The translations under genes were made by a program, and so were the position numbers. A stretch of DNA of 64,000 nt, from assembly GCA_019693395.1 (NCBI GenBank), contig JAAMXP010000445.1, forward strand, positions 62,001-126,000. The letters are read 5' to 3'. Shown piece by piece: positions 44,849 to 57,059 of the stretch. Positions within the stretch are counted from its first letter, which is position 1; every line of letters begins with the position of its first letter. The DNA comes from Ettlia oleoabundans (taxonomy: Eukaryota; Chlorophyta; Chlorophyceae; Chlamydomonadales). A model generated the notes under the pieces. The model ran no database searches, was not told the origin of the DNA, and saw only the letters and a program-made list of their open reading frames with translations.

Positions 44849-47800
44849 ATGAGGTTTGGGCGTCGCCTGGCAGCAGAAGCTTTCACAGACTGGCAGCAGG
44901 TGATTCCCCTCCGTTGGACAACAAAGAAGTGGCAGGGGCCGATGACGAAGGCTGATATGAGACAGTCGGCATCCTGCCACCAATTGGGCTGCCGCCAGCT
45001 TGTTGTGCGGGTCGTGGCATAGGAAATTTGGTCAGGCACTCCCCAGCTTCGATGCCTGCCAAGCACACCTGTGCTCCCCTTGCTGGCCATCCGTCAAACA
45101 CCCTTCCTGAAAACCTAGTCACAATTCTCCCACCGCTGCTCTTTACAGTTCTATCTCGACTATGCCTCATTGAAGCGCGACGTGAATGAGTGCCGAGATG
45201 CGCACCAGGCAGCGGGGCAGAACCCTGCTCTGCAGCGCGTGCTGGATGCACGCAAAGCCATCTTCCAGGGGTGCCTGGATGCCGAGGTGCTGAAGGTGTT
45301 GGGATTTTACCGGGAGCGCGCCAAAGAGCTGCTCCAGGTGCGGGACAGCTGTTCACATGGCAACATGTGAGCTAAGCGGTTGGGCGCCAAGGGACAGGCC
45401 TTCCTGTCAGCTGCGGGCTGCCATTGATTGTTTTCAACCAATCGCACTGGCTCGGTTGGAAAAACAGCCCACCAACAGGGCACGTGCTGTCATGCATGAC
45501 ATCCCTGGCCATCCGCCTGGTGGTTTCACGCTTGCAGGCTGTTGATCAAGCCTCGGCCAACGCGCGCGAGCTCCTGGACCCAGAGCAGCAGCGCCTCCTG
45601 CGCCACAGCGCTGAGAAGGCGGCGGCTCTTGACACCCAGATGGAAACTCTGCAAGACCTCATTCAAGAAACCACCCAGCTCCTGCAGGTGGGCATCTGAT
45701 GTGCTGAAGCAGCAATATTGTTACAGACCTAGTGGGGGCCTGAAAACCTCCCTGTTGAGCTGAATGCCTCTGCTTGCCTGTCCAAACGCCACCTCCAATT
45801 CCTGCACATTGCACTTGCTTTCTTCGCATGCCCTGGCATTCTACCCCTCAACCATTGCAGTATGTGGCTCTGAACATGACCGCCATCCGCAAGATCCTTA
45901 AAAAGTATGCCAAGAATGTGGATACAACAAATGAGCCCCTGGCTGGTTATGTGGCCTTGGAAATTGAGCATCCCAACGATCCAGGTGGCGACCGGAGCTT
46001 GCCAATGATGCAATAGCGCACAAGCTGCACTGTGGGCCGAGGCTACCCGGGAGGCCCCTAGCTTGTGCTTGGGGCCAAGCCTGAACTTCATCTTTAACAA
46101 CCTGGCTGCTATCTCCTCGGCGATATCTCCGCCGGTTTCCACTCTGTTCCCTCCCCATGCATATTGTGGTGCAGGCTGGCGTGTGCTGCAGGGCACCTAC
46201 CTGCCTGCGGCAGTGGCTGAAGATTTACATGCCATGCAGGAGCACCAAGAGCTGCACTCAGCCATGAGCCAGCTGCAGCAGCTGTTTGAAGAGGCACGGG
46301 AGTTCAGGAACGGCTTGCTGGCCCGCGCCAGCTTGCCCATCCCCAGGCAAGGTTTGAGCGGTTGAATCGCTGAGAAGTTGGGATGTATGATGACCTTGTT
46401 ACAGGCACTGAGCCTTCGCCGGAACAACCCTCGCTACAGTAACAGGCGATGCTGATGCTGCATGAAGGAGCTCTGGCATCATGCTCATCTGCAGTGCACT
46501 TCGGACTTGTGTTTTATGCTTGCATACACTTTGTGACTGTTCTGCTGCCTGCATGCAGCCAAGGAGAGCGTCGCCTAGGCTCCATTGCTGCGCACGTGGA
46601 GGAGATGGTAGCAGCGGAGGCAGAGGCTGCTAGGGAGACGTCTCTTGTGCATGCCGTACCTTGGGTTGAACGGGCCGCAGGTGAGGCAGCTCAGGAGGCT
46701 ATTTGCCACTAACGTTGTCTAGTCCTGGTACCCGTCCTTGACTTCTGAATGTCCCGGCTGAACAGTCACCCACTAGGCTGCCTGGCGGCCTTCACCGCAG
46801 GCATGTTTGAGCCTCCCCCGCCAGACCAGTTTGCTGTGGCAACACCGGTGGGGCTGATGCTTAACAACCTGTCCACCTTGCTCTTCATGGCAAACTATAC
46901 CGCGGTCCTGCCTCCCACCGACGCGCTGTGCATCCGCATTGGAGTGAGCAGCAGCTACACCGGGTACGGTGGTTGGTGCGGCATAGCAGCACTGCCCACT
47001 GTAGCCTCCTAACTGGGAATTCTGTCGCAGGTGCATATGTTCCCTCGTTTTCTGCATTCCGTGTTCAACTTCTGACTAAATTCATGTCTAATTCTGTTGG
47101 TGTTTCAGGCTCATTATGGCTTCGTCTGACCTTGCAGCCATCTTTGCGTCCCTGGGTATCAGCTTCTGGACGCAGCGCTCTTTCAGGGAGCCCCTGCTCT
47201 TCTCAAGCGTGGCCTGCCTGTCAGGTGATCCAGCAGGCCTGGTCTGCTGGTCCCTTTGTGGAATCCTGCCTGGTTCATGCGGCATTCATGTTCCCCTGGG
47301 GGCCTGGTTCAGTTTTCATGATCTACTCCTGGCGCCCATGCTTTGCATGCCGGCGGATGCAATTGTTGAGGGTTGATCAGGACTACCAGCACAGCTTGTG
47401 CACTGCATTGATGATTCCACCTGTCCATGCAGGCAATCTGCTGTTCGTGGCTTCCTTCCAGTGGCGCAGCCTGGCAGCTCTGCTGTTGGCACGCCTGCTG
47501 AACGGGCTGGGCAGCGCACGTACCGCTAACCGCCGGTACACAGCCGACTATGTGTCAAGAGCCAAGCGCACTATGGCAAGCGCAGGTGGGTCCAAGGTTG
47601 TAACAAGCTGGGGATGGTGATTTCGATTCGTGTATGACGCAGCGTCCCTGAATGCAATCCAGCCTTGCCGAAAGGAAAGATGAAGGAGGTGGGCCATCCT
47701 GCTGGATCAACTCATGCACGTTGCTGACAGCCACAGTGATGAGCCATTGTGCCTGCCCGTGTGGCATCCCCTGCACAGTCCACCCTGCCGGCTCATTATT

Positions 47801-49250
47801 ACTGCCTTGTGGCGACGGTCACTGCTGCAGCTTTTGTGGGAGCGAGCAACCTGGGCATGGCACTCGGCCCGCTAATGTCGCTGCCGCTGGCATACCTGCC
47901 AGAGAAAGAAGTGGCAGGCCTTCCTGTGAACCATGTCACAGCGGTGCGTCTGCAAATCGAGACAAATGTTGACAGGGCATTGCAGGCTGCATCTGCACTG
48001 AAAGCTGGCTGGATTGTGTCCATCGCTGTGTGACGCTGCCACCTGCTGAAAAGCCGTAAATGTGTGCGCGGTTGGCTCAAAAACTGATGGTGTGTGTTGG
48101 CTGGTGTGTGTCTGTGTGTCGCAGGTTGGATGGATCATGGCTCTTGCCTGGCTCGCTTTCTTTGGTGCCACCTTGCTGTTGTTCAAAGACCCGCCTAAGA
48201 AGTGTGCAACATGACCCTCATGCATGTCCCCTTTCCTGCATCTACCTGACAGTGTACTAATATTACCCCCTTAAATGCGCTTGTGCAGGCTGCCCATTGG
48301 TTTGGCAAGAACTAGCATGCTGCTTCCAACGGATGGTGCCGACAGTGAAAGGTGCAAGGGCAGCGAGCTGATGCAGCCGCTTCTTGAGGACGGATCCAGG
48401 GCTGAGGCGACTGATGTGGAGCAACCTGCGCAGGCAGCCGAGCCAGCAGCGGTTACAGGTGCTGTCTCGAGCAGTGATGTGCTGCCGCATGCACAGCGTG
48501 CACAGCAGCAGGAAGCAGCAATGAGTCGTGACAAGCCGGCAGCCAAGGCAGCCTGGCGAGCCACCATCCCAGCCACCCTAGCGTGTACCCTGGCTCTGTT
48601 TGTGCAGAAGATGGTGCAGCAGGGCTACATGGACTCGCTGCCGATCTTCACAGAAATCCTGTACAGCTGGCACAGCTCTCAAAAAGGCCTATTCCTCGGC
48701 CTCCTTTCAGCAGCCATGGTGCCAGTCAATTTTGCAGTGGGCGCTGCCAGCGTGCGCCTCAGCGACCGCAGCATGGTGTTTGGCAGCCTGGCGGTGTGTG
48801 TGGCGGCGCTACTGGCACTCACGCTAAGCGCAGCCAGCGCCATGGCTTTTTTTGGTGGAGGGGTGCTGCTGTTTACAGCTAGCGTGGTGCTGGAAGGCAC
48901 AGCCACCAGCCTGATGAGCAAGGTCATCTGGAGAGGGTTTGCGCAGGGCGTGCTCAATGCTGGTGAGCGAGCAATGCAGACGCAGCACATTGACGTATCG
49001 TGCTTGGAACCTGAAAGGCTCTTGCATGAAAGGCTGTCTCATTTGCTGTGCCGCAGGCCTTTTGAGCACTGAGGCTGGTACGCTAGGCAGGTTTGCCGGC
49101 AACTCGCTGCTCTGGGCCACGGGCAAATTGACTGGTCTGGGTGACCAGCAGCTGCCGCGCTTCGCCCACGTCCTCTTCAGCACGCTGGCGGTAGGGTGCA
49201 CTGCACTCCTGCTGAATCTGGTGTTTCAGTACAAGCGATTGCAGGGATGA
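44849..49250 (+). CDS. SPX-MFS vacuolar phosphate transporter (PHT5/VPT type)
   Basis: Fourteen exons: 44849-44899, 45149-45337, 45538-45687, 45861-45984, 46175-46351, 46405-46438, 46559-46680, 46801-46963, 47109-47224, 47433-47585, 47831-47943, 48125-48201, 48289-48962, 49057-49250, giving 778 residues. The SPX domain starts MRFGRRLAAEAFTDWQQ|FYLDYASLKRD and contains the basic NMTAIRKILKKYAKN cluster that binds inositol pyrophosphates. The MFS part opens at TPVGLMLNNLSTLLFMANYT. It includes LLLARLLNGLGSARTANRRY and a second half after a hydrophilic loop (about residues 500-560) that starts at LACTLALFVQKMVQQGYMD. Plant members (PHT5/VPT1) carry phosphate into the vacuole. Exon 6 is only 34 bases. 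The long loop between halves is Gln/Ala/Glu-rich. The 3' end is 291 bases from the TTI2-like stop. Confidence 0.93.
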
Positions 49251-49540
49251 CACTGCCTGCTTTGGACCCGTTGGGGGAGGCTGGGGAGCAAAGCAGATGG
49301 CGCAGGCCGGGGGCAGTGCGTGCCTCAGGCATGCTGCTATTGATGTTGTGATTGTTCTGTTTTTCTGATCCCAGTGCCAACAAGTAAGAAAGGCCTGTTT
49401 TTCTGTGAACTGTGACCATTACAATGCCAAATTGATGCAACAAAACATACACAACTGGCCTCCACAGGTGCAGCGCTCAAGTGCAGCAGGCAGCCAGCAC
49501 TCGGAACCCTTCACCTGTGCAGATAAGGGCCACAGACCTC

Positions 49541-52058
49541 CTACTGGTCATGCATTAGATCCACTGCCTCTGAAGGCACGGTTTCTTCCAGCTGCTGCAT
49601 CACAGCCTGCACAGCATAGTGGCACACCCACAGTCTTGAGGCTCCAGTCGAGCTATATACTGCAGGGCAGCATGCCACAGGACAGCCCTGCACAGCAGCT
49701 GCTGCTAAGAACACACGTATGGCAAGACGGGCGCAGGGCTTGCCCGTACACATGCCCCCTTTGCCTAGCAGTATCACCCTGTACCTGCAGCAGATCATCT
49801 GTGCAGCTGCCCTTGTTCGCCATGAGCTGAACCTGGAAATCAGTGCCTGCCGCGAACCAGAGAGCGAGGGCGCAATCCTGGGCGAGCTCAGCGACTGCCC
49901 CATCCGTCTGGCCGCTGTCGGCAGGAAGCTGCTCCCTGCACAAGGCTTAGCAGTGATGATTTAGCGGTGCAAATCAAACAGTAATGCTGACACATGCGAA
50001 CAAAGGAAGAACGCTGTCGCACAGCAATGCAAGCGGCGCACCTGCGCTGCAGCTCTTGCTCGAGCACGCGTTGCAGCACGCGCCACACGATGCCGGCATG
50101 AGTTGCCAGGCGAGGCCACGTCAGCCTTTCCACCTGAAGCAGGCTGTGCAAAGCAGCCGCCCGTACCGACCGCCGTGGTGCTAGGCACCAGCCCAGTAGC
50201 AGCGGCATGAGGCGGCTGAAGTGAGCAGCCAGCTGGAGGCCCAGGCGTGGGAAGAGAAGTGGTGCGGCAGCCAGCCAAGCAGCGGCTCGTTCCATGTCAT
50301 GTCCGCTCAGCTCCCCTTCATCCACCAGCACTGCAGGGCAGGCAGGCAGTGGGCAGGCAGCTTGGAGACGTTCATAAAAACACAAAAGGTAAGCTGAGGG
50401 TGAGCAACACGCATCCCAGAGGGCAACGAAGCACCTAAGTCTCGCATACCATCACTGCAAATGCTTGTTAGTACCGCAAGAGCCTTCAATAATGAAACAG
50501 TACAGCTATATGTCAGCACTTGGCATGCTGGAGCCAGAAGCAGGCTGCCATGTGCCCAGCTCACCTGCCATGACGTCGTGGTAAGGCTGGGAGTAGGGAT
50601 TGCTGCCCTCAAGCCTGCTGACAACAGCAATGGCTGCTGCTGCCGCTGCCGGCCAGCTGACGTCGCTGCAGCCTGCCAGTGCGTGCTTTGCTGCAGCTAC
50701 CACATCCAAGCCTCGGACTCTGTATCAGGAGTTAGGAGTGTGCGACTGCTTTTGGGCTGAAGCGGTACCCCCATAAACTAAAGAGGACCGTCTCAGTTGG
50801 AGCGTCTTTGAGCTGTTTCAAACATGCAAGAGCACTGCCTCGTTCTGCAAGCAGGACACAGCTGCATTGCCAGGGGAGCTCAGTGGTTCCTATAAGCCCT
50901 GTTCTCACCTCAAGTCTGATGCCTGGCCCTCCACAGCCATGTGCTGCAGCGCCCACAGCCCACACGCCTGCTCCGCCGGGAATGGGTCCTCTATGGCAGC
51001 CAACACAGCTGGCAGAGCGGCTGAGCTGACAGTGCTGAGGTGCCGCCCACTGAGGTGGCGCAGCAGCCATGCCACCTGGCCGGCTGCCATGCACCTCTCA
51101 AAGTTGCCTGGGCCTGCAAGGGAATAGCTGGGATGGCATGGTGAGCAGGCTGGAACGGTCACACGGCTCGTCTAATACAACAGCACTCTAGCTCTCTACG
51201 TTTGCCAGGGAATCAATTGACTGCGCGCAAGATGAACACATCTCAGAGGCTTTTTTTTTAGCCATCACCCACTCGCGTGCCCACCCACCAGTGTAAGGCT
51301 CCAAACGTGCCGTCTTGTGCTTGTCGTGGTCGACTTTCGCCGCCATTACCGGCCGCAGGTGCTCTAGGGCAGCAGGCGCCACAAGCACCAGAAGCTGCTG
51401 CACATCATCAGGCCGCCGAGCTGCTGTATTTACACTGCGGCTGCCACAACTAGTGGCCACTTCTCTCACTCCCAGCCCCTCTGGAGCCTGCTCCGGCCGC
51501 CCAATGAGCAGTGGCGCAAGCTTGGCAGCCAACGCCAGCAGCAGCTGTTGCGCCGCTCCCGCCACTTGATCTTGTGCCCACGGCCTCTGCAGCTGGGTAT
51601 CTGCGCTGTATAATGCAGCAATGAGGGTTGTATCCCGAGGCAGGGTGGCACTAGGCCCAACATCTGCCTCCATTTCTTCGATTACAAAGCTGCCGGCAGG
51701 ACCCTGCGGAAGAGGTGCGATCTCTTCTGCCGTCCTGGCCGCTATTAAGTTCTCAAGACCCAGCTCTTCGGGCCCCAAAGCCTCCACCAATCGTGTCAAC
51801 AGCTGTAAATGAAACGTCGTGGCTGCCGCCCATTCCGCCGCCAGCTGAACCGCTGCGTCGATGGCCGGGGCGGGAGCATCGCTGACGTCGGCAAAGAGAT
51901 TGCTCAGCTCGCCCTGTGACTGCTGCAATGAGCGTGTAAGGTCCAGCAGCATCTGAAGGTGTGCACCTGCACAGATGAATAGAGGAGCAGCACATGAAGA
52001 CAGAAGGAGGGCCATCACCCTGCAGCAGGGCGACCGGCGTTCGTCGAAACACATCCAT
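49541..52058 (-). CDS. Helical-repeat protein, probably TTI2-like (TTT complex)
   Basis: Seven exons: 52058-52019, 51966-51289, 51113-50909, 50719-50565, 50330-50042, 49935-49785, 49606-49541, giving 527 residues. The N-terminal third (LQMLLDLTRSLQQSQGELS, then HLQLLTRLVEALGPEELGL) is only weakly recognisable. From residue 240, [35 protein letters not shown] and FPRLGLQLAAHFSRLMPLLL follow. Next are WCLAPRRSVRAAALHSLLQ and RLTWPRLATHAGIVWRVL. Their spacing recalls Tti2, the smallest subunit of the TEL2-TTI1-TTI2 chaperone complex for PIKK kinases. I judge this from pattern alone. Another ARM/HEAT protein is the alternative. All phases agree, with exon 4 starting at AGTCCG to keep frame. Confidence 0.62.
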
Positions 52059-52644
52059 TATTGATCAACTAGGCTTTCCTTCTGCTTGCCAGCGCGCTTC
52101 TAGCTGCCGCAGCGCAACGAGGCGTTCAGCGGGACCATCGGGCAGGTCTCCCGGTGTGCAACTCATTGCTGCTCAACGTTGTCACGCTTCTGAGGCAGAC
52201 AGAGATTGATGGGCCCAAAGCCAATTGGGCTCCCCGGGAGCTCCGCTGGCGCCAGCTAGCCGAGACACACAGTCTTTCGGGTCTTTTTGCGCCTTGGCCG
52301 GATTGATAGTGGTACATTTCCTTGATCGAGTGTTCTTTTCCGAGCTACGGTCAAAGGAGGTGGGTGTTTGGTAATGGAGCTTAACAACGACCCACATATG
52401 CAACATCTCTTACTGACGTCACAGTGCAGCGATCACTTGAACATGCGAATCAAGAGTTGGGTTCCTGTCAGGGTGGCCCTCCTGCAGCGTCCGCCCAACG
52501 GCCTCCAGGCGGCTGCCCTGAGACGTGGAGCAGCGCTAGCTGCTTTGGCACACTTGTGGGCGACCAAGTTCACAACAAAGCCATTTGATCACCGCTCCTG
52601 GCCCATGCAGGCCCCGTCCGACCCCTCCTGCCACCCCACCTATC
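52059..52644. promoter_or_regulatory. Divergent intergenic region, TTI2-like and p25-alpha genes
   Basis: About 590 bases between two start codons. No clear promoter motif. Confidence 0.35.
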
Positions 52645-55600
52645 ATGGCGGCGCCTCCAGCTGATGCCGCGTTGGAGGCTTTCAACAAGTACGACCGCAA
52701 TAACAATGGATTCATCGAAATCGAGGAGCTGAAAACTTTGGTCAAGGATCTAGGCCTGCTCAAGGGCATGCCACCCAGCGAGGCGGCCACCTGGGTGGTC
52801 ACACAGTTTAAGCTTGCAGGTGAGCGCTCTTGCAACTGCCAAGATGCAACTGAGATTGAAATAACCCCCGTAATGGCTGAAAGCTCATCAGTGATGGTTG
52901 GTGGTAAAGTGGCTGAACCACCCAGCAGCGAAGTAGTAGTGGTCAGTGAAGTGGTCTCAACCTTAGATGCTGGTGTGGTATTGCAAGTTGTTTATCAAGC
53001 TCACTTGTTTGAAAGTGGCAGCCCCTGTTCTTCTATTACGCAGATAAGCGGAGCAAGGATGGCAAGCTGGACCTGGAGGAGTTTTGTCACTATTTCCAGA
53101 AGGTGCGTAGGTGGGTCACTGAGGTTGGGTGGGGTGGGATGGGCGCCTTCAGCACCTACTTGAGCATGCGCACCTCATGTTTACCTAAAATAGCAAAAGC
53201 ATATCAGCTATGTTTGTACTACCTGCAACACAAGGCTAGCTCGCACTGCATTATACTGGGTCTGATATGCTGCAGGTGGCGGCACCTCGGCTGCTGGAGG
53301 CCCTCGCCGCTGAGATGCCTGCTGAGCTGGCACAGCTGAGGCGGACCTTTGCCAACTTTGCCTCCTTTGGTGCGCCCCGTGGTGCACGCACAGCTGGAAT
53401 TGATGGGGTGCGCTGCCGCATATTGCACACTGGCTTTACCTGCTCACGCGGTGGCTGCTTGTGGCGATGTGTAATGGGTGGGGGCTGTCGTGGGGTTCTC
53501 AACCTTTCATTCTTGCTTCGTGAAATACTTGCTTCGTGAACAGATAGTGCTTGTAGTCATACTCATGAGCTTCATGAGACGAGTAACATACCTATCAGGC
53601 TTCACCATTGCCTCTCAAGCTTTGCCACTTCGGTTTACCCCACTGGGGCATGCCTGTCCCGTTGCCTGGGCTTCTGCTATGCAGGCTCGCTTCATCAAGC
53701 TGTGCAGGGAGACGAAACTGGTTGATACGCAGCTCACCACAACCGACGCAGATCTAATATTTGCCTCTGTCAAGGACCGCCCTGCCCGCAAGATAAGCTT
53801 TGAGCAGGTGGGCTGCAGGCAGAGGGGGGCAGGCAGGCAAGCCGGCATTCACCGCTGCAGCTCACCTCATCTCTGACCGTCTTTCTACCTTTAGTTCAAT
53901 CTCTGTGCTGCAGTGGCAGACATTGACTAACCTTGTTGTAGCTGCGATCCAGCGATCAGTTCAGTAGGAAGTGCTGTGCAAGCTGGTCTCTGGTTGCAGT
54001 TCCTGGACGCTTTGGACCTGGTGGCCGCCAAGAGGGGCCAGCCGCTGACTGCTGTGGTTCGCCAAGTTGGCGGCAGCGATGGACCGGAGGTTCACGGTGT
54101 CACCGAGGGGGAGTGGGTGAAGCTGCATGACGACAAGTCCACATACACAGGTTGGTGAGGTCGTGCTGTTGTCGGTCAGGGCTGGAAACATTTTTGCTGT
54201 GCAGCATGACTTAACGGCTAAGAGAAGACTGTAGAGAAGTTGGCTTTTTGTTGAAGAGGCCAACAGAGTTGCATATGTTTGTGTAGTCTCATTGAGAATA
54301 TGACGGCACCGGTACAGGCCTATTTGCCACCTCGCTTTCGCTTGCTTCAACAAGGCCTTGCTGCTGCGCCTGCAGGCTTGCATGCACGGCGGAGGTCCTT
54401 TGGCAGCGAGAACAGCCAGCAGAGCCAGGGGGGCAGCGCAGCCGGCTCCTCCCGCTGCCGCGGTGGCGCAGGCAAGGCTGGGTGCTTGCCCGCCAGCACT
54501 GCCGGCCGCACATCGGCTGCCAGCAGTGCGGGTGCCCAGCCAAACATGGCACAGGTGGGCACCTCACATCTGTGTCAACCGCGTCCTCCTGGGACTCTCG
54601 CTTCCAACCACTTGAAGTACAGCGTGATTCATACATGCAGATCCCTTTGTATATTGGTGTTATACCTGTTGTCAGGCTTCCTAGCTTTGACTGTTATGCA
54701 TCGCGCAGGCCGACAGACTTTAGTTTCTACATTTTTCTGACAGACTTTACAGTCAGTCTAAACTGTAGAGTTTGGTTTCTATAATTTCCATTGCCCGTAT
54801 CATCTGCAGGCTGACACCCCAGATGTGGAGAGCAGGGAAAGACTGAAAGATGCATTCCTGGCCTTTGCCTCATTCGGCCAGGGCACCTCACCTGTGCCAG
54901 CCAAGGTGCGGCACATCTGGCCATGAAAGCAAACGTTGGTGGCAGAGGAGCAGTGACTGGGTTTGCGTGATTCCCAACTACACCGATGAGATATTGTTTC
55001 TGCCTGCACCGCGTTCTGCAGGGGCATGCTGAGATGGACGGCATGCAGTTCCAGCGGCTTTGCCGGGAAAGCGGCATCCTGGATAGCAGGCAGCTGACCG
55101 CCACCGCCGCTGACCTCGCCTTTATTGCTAAAGCCAAGCCGCTGGTGGGTCCAATTTATTGCTGCACTCAATTGCTGTCTTTGCTGATGTTGAATGACAA
55201 ACACAGTCCTGCACTGCAGCTCTGACCTGTGCTGCCTGCTGCCTGCCATGATTGCTCCCGTTCTCAGGGTGCTCGCAAGATTCGCTTCCGTCAATTTTTG
55301 GCTGCGGTGGAGCAGCTCGCGCATGAGAAGGGCGTGCCAAAGGGTGCGGCCTCACTTCCTCTGCATCTCACTTCTCCCTGCATTCAGAGGTGCACAAAGA
55401 TGGACCACTGGCGCCCAGCGCTTGTACTGTGGTATCATGCCCTTGCCCCCAATGCTGCCATTTTATTTGTCACTCTTCCTGTGCCTGCTTGGTTGCCTGC
55501 CTCCTGCTGTAGAGGAGCTGTTTGCCCAGATCGCCAGCTGCGCCGGCCCTAGCCTCCACCGCACTGCTTCTGGACGCTCTATCGGGCAGCAGCACAGCAG

Positions 55601-55742
55601 TGGGCGCCGCTCCTACACGCCTGCAACACCGGTGGTTGACATTGACCCGTTGGCTGCACAGGAGTCAGGCTTGGACGCTGAAGGCTGTGCTCTCCATGCA
55701 CCCGCCACAGCTGCTGTCACCGACGCTGTGGGGAAGCTGTGA
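52645..55742 (+). CDS. EF-hand protein with two p25-alpha (TPPP) domains
   Basis: Ten exons: 52645-52819, 53044-53102, 53276-53407, 53685-53807, 54000-54150, 54376-54554, 54810-54905, 55022-55144, 55268-55343, 55513-55742, giving 447 residues. An EF-hand loop, DRNNNGFIEIEE, starts at about residue 16. A second, irregular one (DKRSKDGKLDLEE) follows. The first p25-alpha domain (about residues 90-170) has LRRTFANFASFGAP, ARFIKLCRETKLVDTQL, DADLIFASVKDRPARKISFE and FLDALDLVAAKRG. The second (about 270-370) has LKDAFLAFASFGQG, MDGMQFQRLCRESGILDS and IRFRQFLAAVEQLAHEKG. A Ser/Ala-rich linker separates them. p25-alpha/TPPP proteins bundle microtubules in animals and occur in ciliated eukaryotes. 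A second possible ending exists: a strong GTGAGT donor at 55739 could join an exon at 55998-56046 in phase. Confidence 0.86.
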
Positions 55743-57059
55743 GTGTCAACTTTGGCACCCTGATTGCTGCTCTGATCGTGCCTTAACTGTGGTCATTAGA
55801 CGCAGCCCTAACGAGCCTTCATGCAAGAATGAGGACTGGCAAAACTTGGCATGCATGCATTGCGTAGCGCGGAGTTCTGGAGCAGAGTGCGCTGTTCACA
55901 TTGCTTGCATGCCGTTCTGTCCAGGGCGCACACCCTACATGGCTGCCACGGCCCCTTGCGTACATGCGTTTTGTGTCGCCACCCTTGATATTCGCAGGTC
56001 CATTGCGACAGGCAATGTCATCAATATTACGGCTGTTGCGATGTGAGCTGCCGCTGTCATTGAGAGCTGTTCCGTCCCTCTCTATGGCTGGCTACAAGAT
56101 CGGTCCCTTCTTCCTGTGACACGTTACAAATCAGGACAGTGAGATTTTGCCAAGTAACACAGTGCTTGCCAATTGACAGCCTTTGCAACAAAGTTACGCC
56201 CGCAATTTGGGTGATCTGTAGTGCTGCAGGCTGGCAGCCAGGTCTGAGTACTGCTATTTTATAACTTTTGACTGCGGGCATATTGGCCTACTCAACTCGA
56301 GCTCACACGATTCTGTATGCCGCTGCAGTCTGGCTGAGGTCATTCACATGACCGCCAGGTTGCGTGAGTGAAAATTGGACCGCCCCTGTGACAGGTGTAC
56401 TAACGCAGACCCCTGTAACCCCCAGAGACAGAAACTGCCATTGTGAGCCTCAAGACATTCGACCAGCTTCAAGAGGAAGCGTAACCCTTCCATTTCATCC
56501 AAGGCTCATGATTTAGAGCTACAGATATTGAGGACTAGCGCTGAAATATTGCAGCTGCCACGGCAGGCGTAAGGTATGCTTTAGATTGTCAGTCCACGTG
56601 CATTAAAGAATGAACGGAGAGCAAGCGTGATAAACGTCAGCAGGAGTGATGAGCAAATTAGCGCAAAAACAATGGATAAGCTGGTTGGTGCGCCAACTCA
56701 GACAGACGCCTGATGCTGGGCTGCCTGCCGGCCACACAGCCCCGCCCTGCTAGCCACACATGTTCTGCCAGGCGCGGGCTTCTTCCCAAACAACTGGTAG
56801 TTGCCAGCGGACGTGCAGTAACCATAGATGGCCAATATATGGGCTGCGATCCAGGACTTTGTAGTCCAAACCAGCCAGCCAGCCAGCACCATAACCACCT
56901 GAGTGTCCGTCCCTGGCTGGCAAGCTAGGTTGCTGCCCAGCCAGCCCACCAGCCAGGCATAGAAGCACCTACTGGGGTGGCTCGTGTTGACTTGCCAAAA
57001 TTGTGAAGTCCAAGTTCAGGATGGCTGAGGGGAGGGGTTGAGCTTTCAAAACAATGTAC
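55743..57059. other. Convergent intergenic region, p25-alpha and GyrB genes
   Basis: About 1.3 kb, the longest gene-free stretch here. It may include an alternative last exon of the p25-alpha gene (55998-56046). Beyond that I see no coding frame, repeat or RNA gene. Confidence 0.4.

Noticed and set aside
46341..46351. GC donor (CCAG|gcaagg) at the end of SPX-MFS exon 5
   Set aside because: It gives an in-frame stop or wrong phase with exon 6. The GT donor at 46352 fits both sides.
55522..56046. Single 174-residue + strand frame over the p25-alpha 3' end
   Set aside because: It reads the last exon of the p25-alpha gene in another frame. Only its final piece (55998-56046) might be used, and in a spliced form.
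49300..57000. TGTAA polyadenylation signals downstream of each gene
   Set aside because: I looked for the green-algal TGTAA element near the stop codons. It appears after only some genes and at varying distance, so I did not annotate it.
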